This document shows, in pieces, positions 47,056 through 56,910 of a stretch of 64,000 bases of DNA (its first letter is position 1; each line of letters begins with the position of its first letter). The notes under the pieces are model-generated. The model worked only from the letters and a program-made list of their open reading frames with translations. It had not been told where the DNA came from and searched no databases. The stretch comes from Sporomusa acidovorans (lineage in GTDB: Bacteria; Bacillota; Negativicutes; Sporomusales; Sporomusaceae), in assembly GCF_900101845.1 (NCBI RefSeq), contig NZ_FNAM01000033.1:1-64000 (forward strand), given 5' to 3'. The translations under genes were made by a program, and so were the position numbers.

Positions 47056-47183
47056 CCGAAACTTGTTATAAACGCCCATCTGCTTCGTTACTCTTGCGGG
47101 CGTTCCCTCCGACGTACTTCCCAGTACGACTCCGGTCACGTCCTCATCGCGCCTCGCATCTGAACATTTCTAACAAGTTTCGG
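47056..47183. repeat. 128-bp palindromic repeat element
   Basis: CCGAAACTTGTTA at 47056-47068 is exactly inverted at 47171-47183. Inside lies a CGTACTTCCCAGTACG hairpin. No coding potential. Resembles the REP/MITE-like palindromes dispersed in many genomes; copy number cannot be seen here. Confidence 0.6.
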
Positions 47184-47192
47184 TTTAAGTGA

Positions 47193-47642
47193 CTATAGCT
47201 TGTCCAGCCACATAATCAAAGCGTCTTCGCCGAGCTCGGCATAATAGTTGGGCCGCACGCCACGCTCAACGAAACCGCGGCGTGCATATAGCTTGCGGGC
47301 GGCAGCGTTAGAGGGGCGGACTTCGAGTGTCATACTGACTGCCCCCAAACTTTTAGCGGCAAAAATCATATGTTCTAATAAAAGCGAACCTAAGCCGCGT
47401 CCCTGATACGGCGGCGAGAGGGCAATATTGGTAACATGCGCCTCATCCAGCACGAGCCAAAAACCGCCATATCCCATTAATTTACACTCGCCAACGACGA
47501 CCAGATAATGGGCCAGATCATTTTCCATTTCTTCCTCAAAGGCAGCACGGGACCAGGGAGTTTCAAAGGCCTGCTGCTCCACGGCCAGCACGGCATCCAC
47601 ATCTGCTGCCAGCATACTTCTGATACATACCTCATCGGCCAT
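47193..47642 (-). CDS. rimI: Ribosomal-protein S18 alanine N-acetyltransferase
   Basis: 149 aa GNAT protein. Acetyl-CoA motif PYQGRGLGSLLL and NIALSP, MTLEVRPSNAAARKLYARRGF typical of RimI. Its ATG overlaps the tsaB stop (TAATG), so they are coupled. Confidence 0.9.
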   Translation of the reverse strand: MADEVCIRSMLAADVDAVLAVEQQAFETPWSRAAFEEEMENDLAHYLVVVGECKLMGYGGFWLVLDEAHVTNIALSPPYQGRGLGSLLLEHMIFAAKSLGAVSMTLEVRPSNAAARKLYARRGFVERGVRPNYYAELGEDALIMWLDKL

Positions 47643-48334
47643 TATTGGCACGCCCCTGAGTGCCGCCGTTCCCACAGCACTTCCGCTTCTGATCGTCTGA
47701 TATAGAGCGGCTCTAACGTAGCTATGTCATGTCTGATCCCGCGCGCATACATAGCTTGCGCCATAGCGGCAACACTGCCGGCGCGAGGCATAATCACATG
47801 CGGCGGTACAGGATGCGCAATATCCTCTTTATGCATAACAGCAGCCTCCCCCAACATCAGGGCAGGCCGCTCCATTTTATCAAGTTCAGCCTTTGCTGCG
47901 GTAAATGGCACCACCTGCGGCGGCTGCAGTTCACAAACACTATCGTTTTGCCATTCATATAGTCCTAAATAAACATTTTCTTTCTGGGCATCAAGCATCG
48001 GGGCCAGAACCACGCCCGGAACCGGGCAGGAAAAGGCAAGCGCAGCCAGCGTAGGCACCCCGATAAGGGGAATATGTAAGGCGTAAGCCATAGCCTTTGC
48101 CGTTGCCAAGCCGATTCTAAGGCCGGTAAAGGAGCCGGGTCCAATACTTACGGCAACTGCTTTTATACTATTCTGGGTCATTTCCGCCATACTGAGCAAA
48201 CTGGCAATATGCGGCATAAGCCGTTCTGAATGTGTTTTTCTGGTCTGAATCGTCAGTTCAGCCACTAACGTATCTTGGGTGGCTATCGCCACACTTGATA
48301 CAAGGGTAGCTGTATCAATAGCAAGAATGGGCAA
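47642..48334 (-). CDS. tsaB: t6A complex scaffold TsaB
   Basis: 230 aa. ILAIDTATLVSSVAI start, HSERLMPHI, and GPGSFTGLRIGLATAKA are characteristic. Dimerises with TsaD in t6A formation. Overlaps tsaE by 20 bases. Confidence 0.93.
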   Translation of the reverse strand: MPILAIDTATLVSSVAIATQDTLVAELTIQTRKTHSERLMPHIASLLSMAEMTQNSIKAVAVSIGPGSFTGLRIGLATAKAMAYALHIPLIGVPTLAALAFSCPVPGVVLAPMLDAQKENVYLGLYEWQNDSVCELQPPQVVPFTAAKAELDKMERPALMLGEAAVMHKEDIAHPVPPHVIMPRAGSVAAMAQAMYARGIRHDIATLEPLYIRRSEAEVLWERRHSGACQ

Positions 48335-48806
48335 CCTGTTTCAACTCCTCACAAAGCGTTTCATACCGCTTTCCCTCGGCTTTGATCCGGATAATCCGCT
48401 CATTGGCCGAATCACCATATTCGATCGTCAGCCATAAGCGCTCATCCGGCAAAAATTCAAGGAATTTCTCCGGCCATTCAATAATGGCAACGCCACCGGC
48501 ATCCACGTAATACTCAAAGCCAATATCGGCAAGTTCAGCTGGATGTTCCAGTCGGTATAAGTCAAAATGATAAACGGCAAGCTCCTGCTTACCGGTGCTT
48601 CCCGCATAAACATTAAGAACTGTAAAAGTAGGGCTCCCAACTGCATCCGTTACCCGGAGCCCGGCTGCAATTCCCTGGGTTAACAACGTCTTACCGGCAC
48701 CAAGATTGCCGGACAGGCAAAGAATATCGCCGGCCTTCAGCACTTTCGCCAAATCCTGTCCAAAATCATAGGTTGCATCTGCCGATGCAGTTTTGTATAC
48801 TAGCAT
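48315..48806 (-). CDS. tsaE: t6A complex ATPase TsaE
   Basis: 163 aa. Walker A SGNLGAGKTLLTQGIA near 34-49, GSPTFTVLNVY and HFDLYRLEHPAEL, with IIEWPEKF. Supplies ATP hydrolysis to the TsaBD complex. Overlaps tsaB. Confidence 0.93.
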   Translation of the reverse strand: MLVYKTASADATYDFGQDLAKVLKAGDILCLSGNLGAGKTLLTQGIAAGLRVTDAVGSPTFTVLNVYAGSTGKQELAVYHFDLYRLEHPAELADIGFEYYVDAGGVAIIEWPEKFLEFLPDERLWLTIEYGDSANERIIRIKAEGKRYETLCEELKQVAHSCY

Positions 48807-48821
48807 ATTTCCCGGCTCCTC

Positions 48822-49820
48822 CTAGCGAAAGTGATTGTATCCTTTGGCTTCAAGAATTTGCACTCCGCCTTCTTCATCAACTAATGTCACTCCCTGGCTG
48901 GTCTCAACAATTTCCCCAATCCGGACCAACTGTAAATCCGGGTGATCCGCTAGCAGCATCTCATAATTACTTGGCTCCATAGTAAATAAAAGCTGAAAAT
49001 CCTCACCGCCATAAAGGGCATAATCAAGGGCCTGCTTATCCAGCTTTTCAGCAGCCTGCTTCAATTCAGCCGAAAGCGGAATCTGGGCGGCGTACAGTCT
49101 TATACCCACGTTGCTGGCTTCCGCAATTTCATGCGACTCGCTGGCTAAACCATCACTAAGATCATCCATACTGGTGGCGCCGGCGGCAGCAAGGATCGTA
49201 CCGGCTTTAACCTGTGGCCGCGGCGTTAAATGAGCAGTAACCAGCGGCCAGGCAAAATCATACTCCTCCCATTCACCGACTGACAATAAATCCAAACCTG
49301 CCGCTGAATTTCCCAGAACGCCGGTAACAGCAATAATATCGCCGGTTTTAGCGCCTGAGCGTTTAACCAGGTTGGCCGGCTCAACTTCACCGGCCACGGT
49401 AACATTAATGACCAGTCCCTGAGGACTGGAAACTGTATCGCCACCGACAATATTAACAGAATGCTCGCGGCATATCTCCTTCATACCCTGATATAAATTT
49501 ATGATAAACTCTGTTGGTGTTGTTGCGGGCAAAGCGACCGATATGACGGCATGGCGCGGCGTCCCGCCCATAGCGGCGATATCGCTTAAATTAACCGCAA
49601 TGGCCTTATAGCCTAACTGCCAGGGAGTAGTCATGGTCAAATCAAAATGGATAGATTCCACTAACATATCCGTAGTCAATAACTGCAGTTGCCGGGGTGT
49701 AGGCAAAAGTACGGCAGCATCATCGCCGATACCAACAACTACAGTGCCATGATCATGAATTGTATCTTGCTTAATTAAATCAATTAACCCGAATTCCCCG
49801 ATTTCTGTAAGTTCATTCAT
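48822..49820 (-). CDS. thiL: Thiamine-monophosphate kinase
   Basis: 332 aa. GEFGLIDLI start, VVGIGDDAAVL, NLSDIAAMGG, GGDTVSSP and ALYGGEDFQLLF. Phosphorylates TMP to TDP. Precedes tsaE-tsaB-rimI in the same direction; 15 bases before tsaE. Confidence 0.94.
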   Translation of the reverse strand: MNELTEIGEFGLIDLIKQDTIHDHGTVVVGIGDDAAVLLPTPRQLQLLTTDMLVESIHFDLTMTTPWQLGYKAIAVNLSDIAAMGGTPRHAVISVALPATTPTEFIINLYQGMKEICREHSVNIVGGDTVSSPQGLVINVTVAGEVEPANLVKRSGAKTGDIIAVTGVLGNSAAGLDLLSVGEWEEYDFAWPLVTAHLTPRPQVKAGTILAAAGATSMDDLSDGLASESHEIAEASNVGIRLYAAQIPLSAELKQAAEKLDKQALDYALYGGEDFQLLFTMEPSNYEMLLADHPDLQLVRIGEIVETSQGVTLVDEEGGVQILEAKGYNHFR

Positions 49821-49998
49821 GGAAACACCACCTTTACGGCTGCGTAGCGTAATGTTTCTAATAAATTCTCTTTTAACCAGTCATTTCCTGCAAGAGTAGT
49901 ATGCCACAACGCGAAAAAAAGTTGTATAGCCTAAAGGAATTGGGATTATCACTGGCAAATTTATCTCACCATAGGTAATAAAACCGGGGGGATCTCAG

Positions 49999-51573
49999 AT
50001 GGATAACCTGCGATTGAAAATCTCTAATATCGACAGAGTTGGCCTGGTTCTTGATATTTCCCAGCTACTTGCCATCCGTCAAATTAATATTATTTCCATG
50101 GAAGTCGAACTCAATACAGTTTATATGGAAATCCAGGCACTTGATTCTGCCAGTAAACAGGATCTGGTAAATAAATTGCGCGCCATTCCGCACGTAACTA
50201 CCGTAGCCGAAATAAATCTCATGCCGCATCAGGAACGCTCCGAACAGATTAACGCCGTACTTACCTCAGTGAGTGACGGTATTATCAGCATAGACCTGGA
50301 AAGACGGATTACTCAATACAATGCTGCCGCGGAAAAAATCATCCGGCTGCCGGCCAGGGACGTTATTGGGAAAAATTTTGCTGATATTTTTCCCGCTGAC
50401 AGCCCGTTATTGGTTACCCTGCAGCAGGGAGTTTCCTATAATAACCGTGAAATTGTCCTTGAAAAAACCAAAAGCCACTATCTATCAAGCGGCCGCCCCA
50501 TCTTTGACAAGGTCGGCCGCATTATCGGCGCGGTTACTGTCATCAAGGATATTAGCGCCGTCAGAGAACTAGTTTATACGGTAACAGCCCAAAGGCAAAT
50601 CACCTTTAAAGAAATTTTATTTACCAGCCAGGCCATGCAGCGAATAATCAGTATGGCCAAATCCATTGCCAAAGGGGATTCGACCGTCCTCATCCGCGGC
50701 GAAACAGGCACAGGCAAAGAACTGATTGCCCGGGCACTGCATGCCGCCTCGGTCCGGCATGACAAAATTTTTGTGCCGTTAAATTGTGCGGCCATTCCTG
50801 ATGCCCTCTTAGAAAGTGAATTGTTCGGCTATGAAGACGGCGCCTTTACCGGAGCCACGAAAGGCGGCAAACACGGACTGTTTGAGTTTGCCAACAATGG
50901 AACCATTTTTCTGGATGAAATTGGCGAAATGCCTCCCCACCTTCAGGCCAAACTTCTCCGGGTACTGCAGGAGGGTAAAGTTCGCCGCATCGGCGGAAAC
51001 CGCGAAATTCCTGTTAATATTCGCGTTCTTGCAGCGACCAACCGCGATCTTGAGAAAATGATAGCCACCGGGGGGTTCCGGGAAGATTTATATTATCGCT
51101 TGAATGTTATCCCGCTATTTATTCCGCCTCTCAGAGAGCGCCGTGACGATATACCGCTGCTGGCTCAGTTCTTTCTCAAGCGTTGCGCCAGCCGCCTTCA
51201 CAAAGAAGTGGACACCTTCCAGCAATCTGCGTTAGAAAAACTGATCAACTACCATTGGCCGGGCAATATCCGTGAACTGGAAAATGTCATCGAGCGGGCC
51301 GTCAATATTGTTCCTGATACCATGATTCTGCGTGAGCATATCATTTTCGATCAGGACTACACACCGTCAGTTTCTGCCGTCTTCGCTTGTGACCAAACAC
51401 TTGACGAAATTATTTATGAGGTGGAGCATAATGTCCTGCTTAAGGCGCTCGGTAAATATACTACCTCGCGTCAATTAGGGGTGGCTCTGGGCCTGTCCCA
51501 CACAGCCGTATTAAAAAAACTGCGCAAACATCAGTTGTCCTTGAGCCATGAGCGTGGACGTCATACCAACTAA
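49999..51573 (+). CDS. Sigma-54-dependent activator, TyrR-like
   Basis: 524 aa. ACT domain at the N-terminus (LRLKISNIDRVGLVLDISQL), PAS domain (ITQYNAAAEKIIRLPARDVIG), AAA+ domain with Walker A GETGTGKELIA, GAFTGA loop (DGAFTGATKGG) and arginine fingers, and a C-terminal HTH (TTSRQLGVALGLSHTAVLKKL). This is the TyrR layout. It would activate sigma-54 promoters in response to an amino acid. No linked target operon is evident. Confidence 0.9.
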   Translation: MDNLRLKISNIDRVGLVLDISQLLAIRQINIISMEVELNTVYMEIQALDSASKQDLVNKLRAIPHVTTVAEINLMPHQERSEQINAVLTSVSDGIISIDLERRITQYNAAAEKIIRLPARDVIGKNFADIFPADSPLLVTLQQGVSYNNREIVLEKTKSHYLSSGRPIFDKVGRIIGAVTVIKDISAVRELVYTVTAQRQITFKEILFTSQAMQRIISMAKSIAKGDSTVLIRGETGTGKELIARALHAASVRHDKIFVPLNCAAIPDALLESELFGYEDGAFTGATKGGKHGLFEFANNGTIFLDEIGEMPPHLQAKLLRVLQEGKVRRIGGNREIPVNIRVLAATNRDLEKMIATGGFREDLYYRLNVIPLFIPPLRERRDDIPLLAQFFLKRCASRLHKEVDTFQQSALEKLINYHWPGNIRELENVIERAVNIVPDTMILREHIIFDQDYTPSVSAVFACDQTLDEIIYEVEHNVLLKALGKYTTSRQLGVALGLSHTAVLKKLRKHQLSLSHERGRHTN

Positions 51574-51612
51574 AAAAAGCAGCAATTCTGCCTTTAAAGA
51601 ATTGCTGCCTTT
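51572..51612. terminator. Terminator between the activator and gerM-like gene
   Basis: AGCAGCAATTCT and AGAATTGCTGCC arms with T-run on plus and A-rich run on the other side; bidirectional. Confidence 0.65.
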
Positions 51613-51617
51613 TAACT

Positions 51618-52196
51618 TTATTTTTTTATAATTTTTTCAGAACGGCTAAGTGGCTCACTGGTATCCATATGCCCGGATATTGTCTCAATTTTTTTGCCGT
51701 TAACCAGGATCTGTACTTGCTGAATATCGGGAAACTCAGTAAGGGTGTTGACAATAGCCCCTACCAGCAAAATTTCACTGGTTGAGCCGCCGCCATTTTT
51801 CTTAATTAATTTTTCATTAAAATCGGCGTAGGCAATATGGTCTTTTACTGACAGCTTCCTCAGTTGCGCGCCTTCAGGCACAACACTAACCAACTCCGGA
51901 TTTTTCGTGCCGGCAAGCAGCAGTTCAATGGCCGTACGGGCCGGATGGCTGTTAACCGGCACTTTATGAATTTCCGGTACAAGATACATAGCATCCTTAG
52001 TCGCATAATAAACCACAAGCTGCATTGTCTTTCCCGGCACAGAAACTGTATTTTGACCAGACTGCGACTGTTCAGACGCCTTATTATCAGCTACCGCCGG
52101 CGTTTGCTGACCGGCAGGCACTGAACTATCGCACCCGGTAATTCCCAACGCCACTATCATCAGAGCAGCCGTTATAAGTAGTCGAATCGTTTTCAT
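51618..52196 (-). CDS. GerMN-domain lipoprotein
   Basis: 192 aa. Lipobox LGITGC after a hydrophobic segment, a low-complexity linker, then a GerMN domain (LVVYYATKDAMYLVPEIHKVP, TAIELLLAGTKNPEL). In Bacillus GerM participates in sporulation and germination. Lies 13 bases from the amidase gene in the same direction. Confidence 0.8.
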   Translation of the reverse strand: MKTIRLLITAALMIVALGITGCDSSVPAGQQTPAVADNKASEQSQSGQNTVSVPGKTMQLVVYYATKDAMYLVPEIHKVPVNSHPARTAIELLLAGTKNPELVSVVPEGAQLRKLSVKDHIAYADFNEKLIKKNGGGSTSEILLVGAIVNTLTEFPDIQQVQILVNGKKIETISGHMDTSEPLSRSEKIIKK

Positions 52197-52209
52197 AATA
52201 CCCACCTCT

Positions 52210-53292
52210 TTAGTTTAGCTTGGCAGCCTGACTAAAAAACCGTTCTAGCCCCCGTACTATCCCTAGAGACATTTTCTTCTGAAAATCGGGTGAGCTTAAA
52301 AGCTTTTCTTCATTCGGATTCGATATAAATGCCATCTCAACAAGCACTGCCGGCATTCTAGTCCGCTTAATTACGTAAAAATTAGCTTGTTTCGCGCCTC
52401 TGTCCAATAGGTTGCCGGCATCGACCAGACTTGTTTGCACCGCATCGGCCAACATAGCATCGTACAACGTTTTTTGATAGTAATACGTTGTCGTTCCATT
52501 TGCCGAACGATCAGAAAACGAATCGCAATGAATACTGACAAATACATCGGTTTTTCGATTATTCGCTACGGTAGAGCGGGCCTTCAGTTCGTCAACATCT
52601 GAGGCGTTCGGGCCAAAAACATCGCGGTCGTCCTCGCGTGTCATCACAACCGTAGCCCCCGCTTTTTCCAGCAGGCTCTTCACATTTTGCGCCACTGCGA
52701 GCGTAGCCGATTTTTCCTGGTAGCCGCTCGGACCGATCGCGCCGGGATCACTGCCGCCATGCCCCGGATCAATGGTAATAACCTTATCCTTTAGTCCGGG
52801 TGTAAAAGAGAAATCAGGCGGACTAAGCGGTTTGTTAATATCGACAACAACCCTAAAAGGCTTATTGGCTTTTACATCCTTCGGCAATGTAAAAACTTTG
52901 TAATCATTGGGTTGAACCATAAGCGGTAAATCTACGAGGATTTTCGTATCTTTGCCACTCGTATCAAAACTAACCTTTTCAACAACTTTGCCGTCAAAAG
53001 TGAGATCTTCCACTTGTTTCCCCAGGGTTGTCCCTTTTATCGTTACAACCAGACGGGGTGTAGGCTCATTAACAACGATTCCACTGGCCTCAACAGGCCC
53101 CGATACATCCATAACCATTCGCAGCATAGCCGTACCGGTAAGGGCTTCCGTATGATTTGCCCACCGAACTTTGCTAAGCTCCATGCTTCCCCCCCGTGAC
53201 TGAGACGATGGTATAGCAGCCGCCGCAGCGGACAAACTGGCCAAGGATGCCATAACCAGCATAAGCAATGTCAATAACACTATTTTTCGCAA
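52210..53292 (-). CDS. N-acetylmuramoyl-L-alanine amidase with AMIN domain
   Basis: 360 aa from a TTG start after GGAGG. Signal peptide, AMIN domain (about 40-160), and Amidase_3 domain: TIDPGHGGSDPG with the zinc His, FVSIHCDSF, and VLVEMAFISNPNEE with the catalytic Glu. Cleaves septal or spore-associated peptidoglycan. The frame extends upstream but without a ribosome site. Confidence 0.9.
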   Translation of the reverse strand: MRKIVLLTLLMLVMASLASLSAAAAAIPSSQSRGGSMELSKVRWANHTEALTGTAMLRMVMDVSGPVEASGIVVNEPTPRLVVTIKGTTLGKQVEDLTFDGKVVEKVSFDTSGKDTKILVDLPLMVQPNDYKVFTLPKDVKANKPFRVVVDINKPLSPPDFSFTPGLKDKVITIDPGHGGSDPGAIGPSGYQEKSATLAVAQNVKSLLEKAGATVVMTREDDRDVFGPNASDVDELKARSTVANNRKTDVFVSIHCDSFSDRSANGTTTYYYQKTLYDAMLADAVQTSLVDAGNLLDRGAKQANFYVIKRTRMPAVLVEMAFISNPNEEKLLSSPDFQKKMSLGIVRGLERFFSQAAKLN

Positions 53293-53419
53293 TAAAGGCA
53301 CCTCCAAACCGCGAAGTGTCTTTATTGAATTCGCTTTTATTGTCAAAATTCCTGCAGGACAAAAGTCACAAAACCCGTAAATCCATAAAATATTTGTATG
53401 AACTTGTAATTTATTACAG

Positions 53420-53653
53420 TTATTGACTGCTTTCTCCCTGATTCTGTCGAGTGATTTCTTCAAAAAGTTTATCGGCTTCCGCCCGTGCCTTGGTTGTCGC
53501 TTCAACATCCACAGTAATTTCAACCTTAAGGACATCGCCTTCTTTAACTGTTGGCAGCAGTTCCTTAGGCCAATTTACGCTAATCTCCCGGTCTCCGGCT
53601 AAAAGGACAGCCTTGCTGCCTTCAAACCGGTCAATCATTGCCCTGATTTCCAT
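53420..53653 (-). CDS. DUF3006 family protein
   Basis: 77 aa. EIRAMIDRFEGSKAVLLAGD start and EGDVLKVEITVD fit DUF3006. This small family is regularly found next to ComEC-like hydrolases; here two bases separate them. Function unknown. Confidence 0.85.
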   Translation of the reverse strand: MEIRAMIDRFEGSKAVLLAGDREISVNWPKELLPTVKEGDVLKVEITVDVEATTKARAEADKLFEEITRQNQGESSQ

Positions 53654-53655
53654 GC

Positions 53656-54555
53656 CTACCGCTCCTTCGTTATCGTATACGTATTACCGTCACTGGCAAC
53701 CGTCAGCGTGCCATCGGTATCCGTACGATAGATCTTAATTTTATTCTCTTTGTATTTTTTCAGCGTGGAGGGATGCGGGTGATGATATTCATTGTTGGCA
53801 CCGAGGGAAATAAGCGCCGCCTCAGGCTTTACCGCCTGTAAAAAGGGTACGGATGACGACGTATTGCTGCCATGGTGGCCGCTCTTTAACAGCGTGCTCT
53901 TAAGCCCGGCGGCATCCCTTTTCAGCATACGTTCTTCCGCTTGAGCTTCCGCATCACCGGTCAGCAGCAGCGAAAAGTTTTTGTACACAAGCTTGGTCAC
54001 GACGGAATTGTTATTCAGGTCAGAATCACTGCCGCCAATAAACGGTTGTTCCGGTGCCAACACCTTCAGCAAAGTCTCGCCGCCCAGATCAATCGTCATC
54101 CCGGCGGCAACCACAGTAAAAGGAATATTTTTCTTTTTTATCTGAGTTAAGTATTGTTTATATAAATTCGAGTTGGTTTTTTGGCCGCTGTCATAAACCT
54201 GTTTGACCGTAAACTGTTCAAATATTGCCGCCGCCCCCCCCATATGATCGGCGTGCGGATGGGTGATAATCAGTTTATCAATGGTTGTAATTCCCTCGCT
54301 TTTTAACATACTGATCAATTTCTCTCGCGCCGGAACATCGCCGGTATCAATTAAGGCAACCTGATCCTTGGTACGAATCAGAATGGCATCCCCCTGCCCG
54401 ACATCAAGCACTTTAACCGTCAGCGGCGAACCTGCGCCAGCCGGAACTTTGCCGTCAGGCTGTGTAAGTGTTCCTCCATGGCAGCCTGTTAAAAAAACGA
54501 GTAAAAAAACCGCCATGACAATAAGCAGCCATGACCACTTGCCGACTCTATTCAT
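53656..54555 (-). CDS. Secreted ComEC/Rec2-like metallo-beta-lactamase-fold hydrolase
   Basis: 299 aa. Lipobox-like FLTGCHGG, then KVLDVGQGDAILIRT and TH-x-HADHMGG metal ligands, LLLTGDAE and KSGHHGS. Resembles the extracellular domain of ComEC, a nuclease/phosphodiesterase-type hydrolase, but without the channel. Paired with DUF3006. Confidence 0.87.
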   Translation of the reverse strand: MNRVGKWSWLLIVMAVFLLVFLTGCHGGTLTQPDGKVPAGAGSPLTVKVLDVGQGDAILIRTKDQVALIDTGDVPAREKLISMLKSEGITTIDKLIITHPHADHMGGAAAIFEQFTVKQVYDSGQKTNSNLYKQYLTQIKKKNIPFTVVAAGMTIDLGGETLLKVLAPEQPFIGGSDSDLNNNSVVTKLVYKNFSLLLTGDAEAQAEERMLKRDAAGLKSTLLKSGHHGSNTSSSVPFLQAVKPEAALISLGANNEYHHPHPSTLKKYKENKIKIYRTDTDGTLTVASDGNTYTITKER

Positions 54556-54637
54556 TTTATCTCTCCCTTATATGTAAAAACGTCTTTTAAAATTAGTAGA
54601 TTAAACAAAAATAGGCAGTCACCCGCCTATCCGCTAG

Positions 54638-54988
54638 TCAAAGCTGAACCAAACCAATACTAATCCGTATCGCCTCGTCCACTTTATTCATAATTTCCTC
54701 ACTTAAATGAGTTACCTTTTCCCGCAGGCGCCGCTTGTCGATCGTGCGCAATTGTTCCAGTAATACTACCGAGTCTTTTTCTAAATTGTACTGTTTGGCA
54801 TTCACTTCAACATGGGTAGGCAATTTCGCTTTGGAGATCTGCGAAGTAATCGCTGCAACGATAACTGTCGGGCTATATTTATTGCCAACATCATTTTGAA
54901 TAACCAAAACCGGCCGGTGGCCGCCCTGTTCCGAGCCTACCACGGGACTTAGATTCGCATAATAAATGTCCCCGCGTTTAACAATCAT
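54638..54988 (-). CDS. ndoA: MazF-family endoribonuclease toxin (EndoA/NdoA)
   Basis: 116 aa. [23 protein letters not shown] start and [34 protein letters not shown]; the Firmicute EndoA form cutting at UACAU-type sites. Antitoxin gene two bases upstream. Confidence 0.93.
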   Translation of the reverse strand: MIVKRGDIYYANLSPVVGSEQGGHRPVLVIQNDVGNKYSPTVIVAAITSQISKAKLPTHVEVNAKQYNLEKDSVVLLEQLRTIDKRRLREKVTHLSEEIMNKVDEAIRISIGLVQL

Positions 54989-54990
54989 TG

Positions 54991-55269
54991 CTATTCACGC
55001 TCCGCCAGCAGGCCAGGAGGCATTAACTCAAATTCATCAACATCTGCCAATAAGCCTTCTTCGGCTAAAGTCAGATTAATGACGGCCATTTCCTGATAAC
55101 CTTTTTTCATCATATCCCGTACGGCTTTCCGCTTGCGATCCTCAATGTAGAGCCGCATGGCATCCCTGACAAACTGACTTCGACTCAGTTTATCCATCGC
55201 AATTATGCCGTCAACTTCTTGTAACAACGCATTAGGAATACTGATCATAATTCGCCGTAACTCGGCCAC
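54991..55269 (-). CDS. ndoAI: Ribbon-helix-helix antitoxin (EndoAI type)
   Basis: 92 aa. [18 protein letters not shown] and [20 protein letters not shown] form the ribbon-helix-helix; the C-terminal tail ([14 protein letters not shown]) binds toxin. The GTG start follows a GGGGGTGAT site. Together with ndoA forms a stress-linked toxin-antitoxin pair. Confidence 0.88.
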   Translation of the reverse strand: MAELRRIMISIPNALLQEVDGIIAMDKLSRSQFVRDAMRLYIEDRKRKAVRDMMKKGYQEMAVINLTLAEEGLLADVDEFELMPPGLLAERE

Positions 55270-55356
55270 ACCATCACCCCCGCCAGTATGGAGCATATTA
55301 AAAGATAATATTATTATATAAGCACTGCTATACTAGTGTCAACTTTTTTCTACACT

Positions 55357-56910
55357 TTAGTAATTTTTCATGCCGTAAAGCGCTGCCGGCATCGCTTTAA
55401 TCAAATCCGTGGCCGCCATGCCCACCATTCCGGCCTGGGCCGCAATATCTCCGGCCAAACCGTGAATATACACGCCGGCTACGGCAGCGTCGTGACTGGA
55501 CATACCCTGGCCCACAAAAGCGGCAATGATTCCGGTCAATGCGTCACCGGTGCCGCCGGTTGCCATACCAGCATTTCCTGTGGTATTAATATATACTTCT
55601 CCATCAGGAAATGCAACAACAGTATGGGCTCCTTTTAATACAACAATACTTCCCCATTCGCCTGCCGCCTGCCGGGCAATTTGCACACGATCGCCATTGA
55701 CCTCCTCGGCGGAAAGTCCTGTGAGCAGGCCCATCTCCCCCGGATGAGGCGTCAATACCGGTAAAGCGGCACACTCAGTAAGAATCCCGGTATAGTTTGC
55801 CAACGCATATAAGGCGTCGGCATCAATCACTAACGGACACTCCGCCGTCTTAACGATTTCCCTTACCGCCGCCACAGTATCCTCATGGCGGCCAAGCCCG
55901 GGGCCGATTGCCAATACATCACTGTCTTTCGTCAGGCTGGCTATCTCTCCCAAAGCCTTCTGGCTGATAGTACCTGAAGCCGTCTCGGCCAGTGCTCTTG
56001 TCATAACCTCGGTAAGCTTTACAGCCAAAATATCCTGTATTTCGGCAGGAACTGCCAGCGTAACCAGACCGGCCCCTGCTCTAAGGGCAGCCGCAGCAGC
56101 CATAGCCGCCGCACCGCTCAAGCCGCGTGAACCGGCAACCAAAGCCACACGTCCATTCATCCCTTTGTGGGCGTCAGGGCTGCGCTGCGGTAATATAGCC
56201 CGGACAGCAGCGGCCATCAAAATATTCTGTTTAATCTTTTGCCCGGCCACAATGGCCGTAGGTATGCCAATATCAGCTACCGTCAGTTCGCCCGTATAAT
56301 CGGCCCCCGGATAGAGAAACAGTCCGGGTTTCGGCAGTCCGAGAGTGACCGTATGAGAAGCCCGCACCGCCTTCCCGCAAATCTTCCCGGTGTCGGCATT
56401 TACCCCGGAAGGTATATCTACGGCAACCACCAGCTTGCCGGCCGCATGAATCAGGTCAATCATTCTTGCCATGTCACCGGTGACATCCCCGCGGAACCCC
56501 GTACCCAAAAGCGCGTCAATTAAACAATCGGCAAATGTCGCCGCCACTCTCACTTTGTCCCAGTCGCGCTCACTCACAACCTCAATGACATCCATATTCA
56601 TCTTATCCAAAATATCCAGGTTGATTCGGGCATCCCCCGTGATTGCCGCTTTTTCTCCCAACAGAAAAACTTTTACCTTGGCTCCCTGATTCGCCAGGTG
56701 CCTGGCAATTACATAGCCGTCACCGCCGTTATTGCCTTTACCGGCAAAAATACAAAACCGCTGATCCGCTAACGGGTTGATAATTGACTCCAAATATCGC
56801 ACAACCGCTCCGCCGGCATTCTCCATCAGTACCGCCCCGGGAATACCATATTCGTTAATGGCAATCCGGTCAATCTCCCGCATTTCCCTTGCTGTTGCCG
56901 CTCTCATCAC
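55357..56910 (-). CDS. nnrDE: Bifunctional NAD(P)HX epimerase/dehydratase
   Basis: 517 aa, a natural fusion. Epimerase part (1-220): MRAATAREMREIDRI, AGKGNNGGDGYVIARHL. Dehydratase part: GRVALVAGSRGLSGAAAMAA and GTGGTGDALTGIIAAFVGQG. Repairs hydrated NADH/NADPH. Its start overlaps acpS. Confidence 0.95.
   Translation of the reverse strand: MMRAATAREMREIDRIAINEYGIPGAVLMENAGGAVVRYLESIINPLADQRFCIFAGKGNNGGDGYVIARHLANQGAKVKVFLLGEKAAITGDARINLDILDKMNMDVIEVVSERDWDKVRVAATFADCLIDALLGTGFRGDVTGDMARMIDLIHAAGKLVVAVDIPSGVNADTGKICGKAVRASHTVTLGLPKPGLFLYPGADYTGELTVADIGIPTAIVAGQKIKQNILMAAAVRAILPQRSPDAHKGMNGRVALVAGSRGLSGAAAMAAAAALRAGAGLVTLAVPAEIQDILAVKLTEVMTRALAETASGTISQKALGEIASLTKDSDVLAIGPGLGRHEDTVAAVREIVKTAECPLVIDADALYALANYTGILTECAALPVLTPHPGEMGLLTGLSAEEVNGDRVQIARQAAGEWGSIVVLKGAHTVVAFPDGEVYINTTGNAGMATGGTGDALTGIIAAFVGQGMSSHDAAVAGVYIHGLAGDIAAQAGMVGMAATDLIKAMPAALYGMKNY

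Noticed and set aside
54638..55269. MazEF-type pair as part of the mobile region
   Set aside because: It sits in the conserved Firmicute order acpS-nnrD-ndoAI-ndoA, a core chromosomal arrangement.
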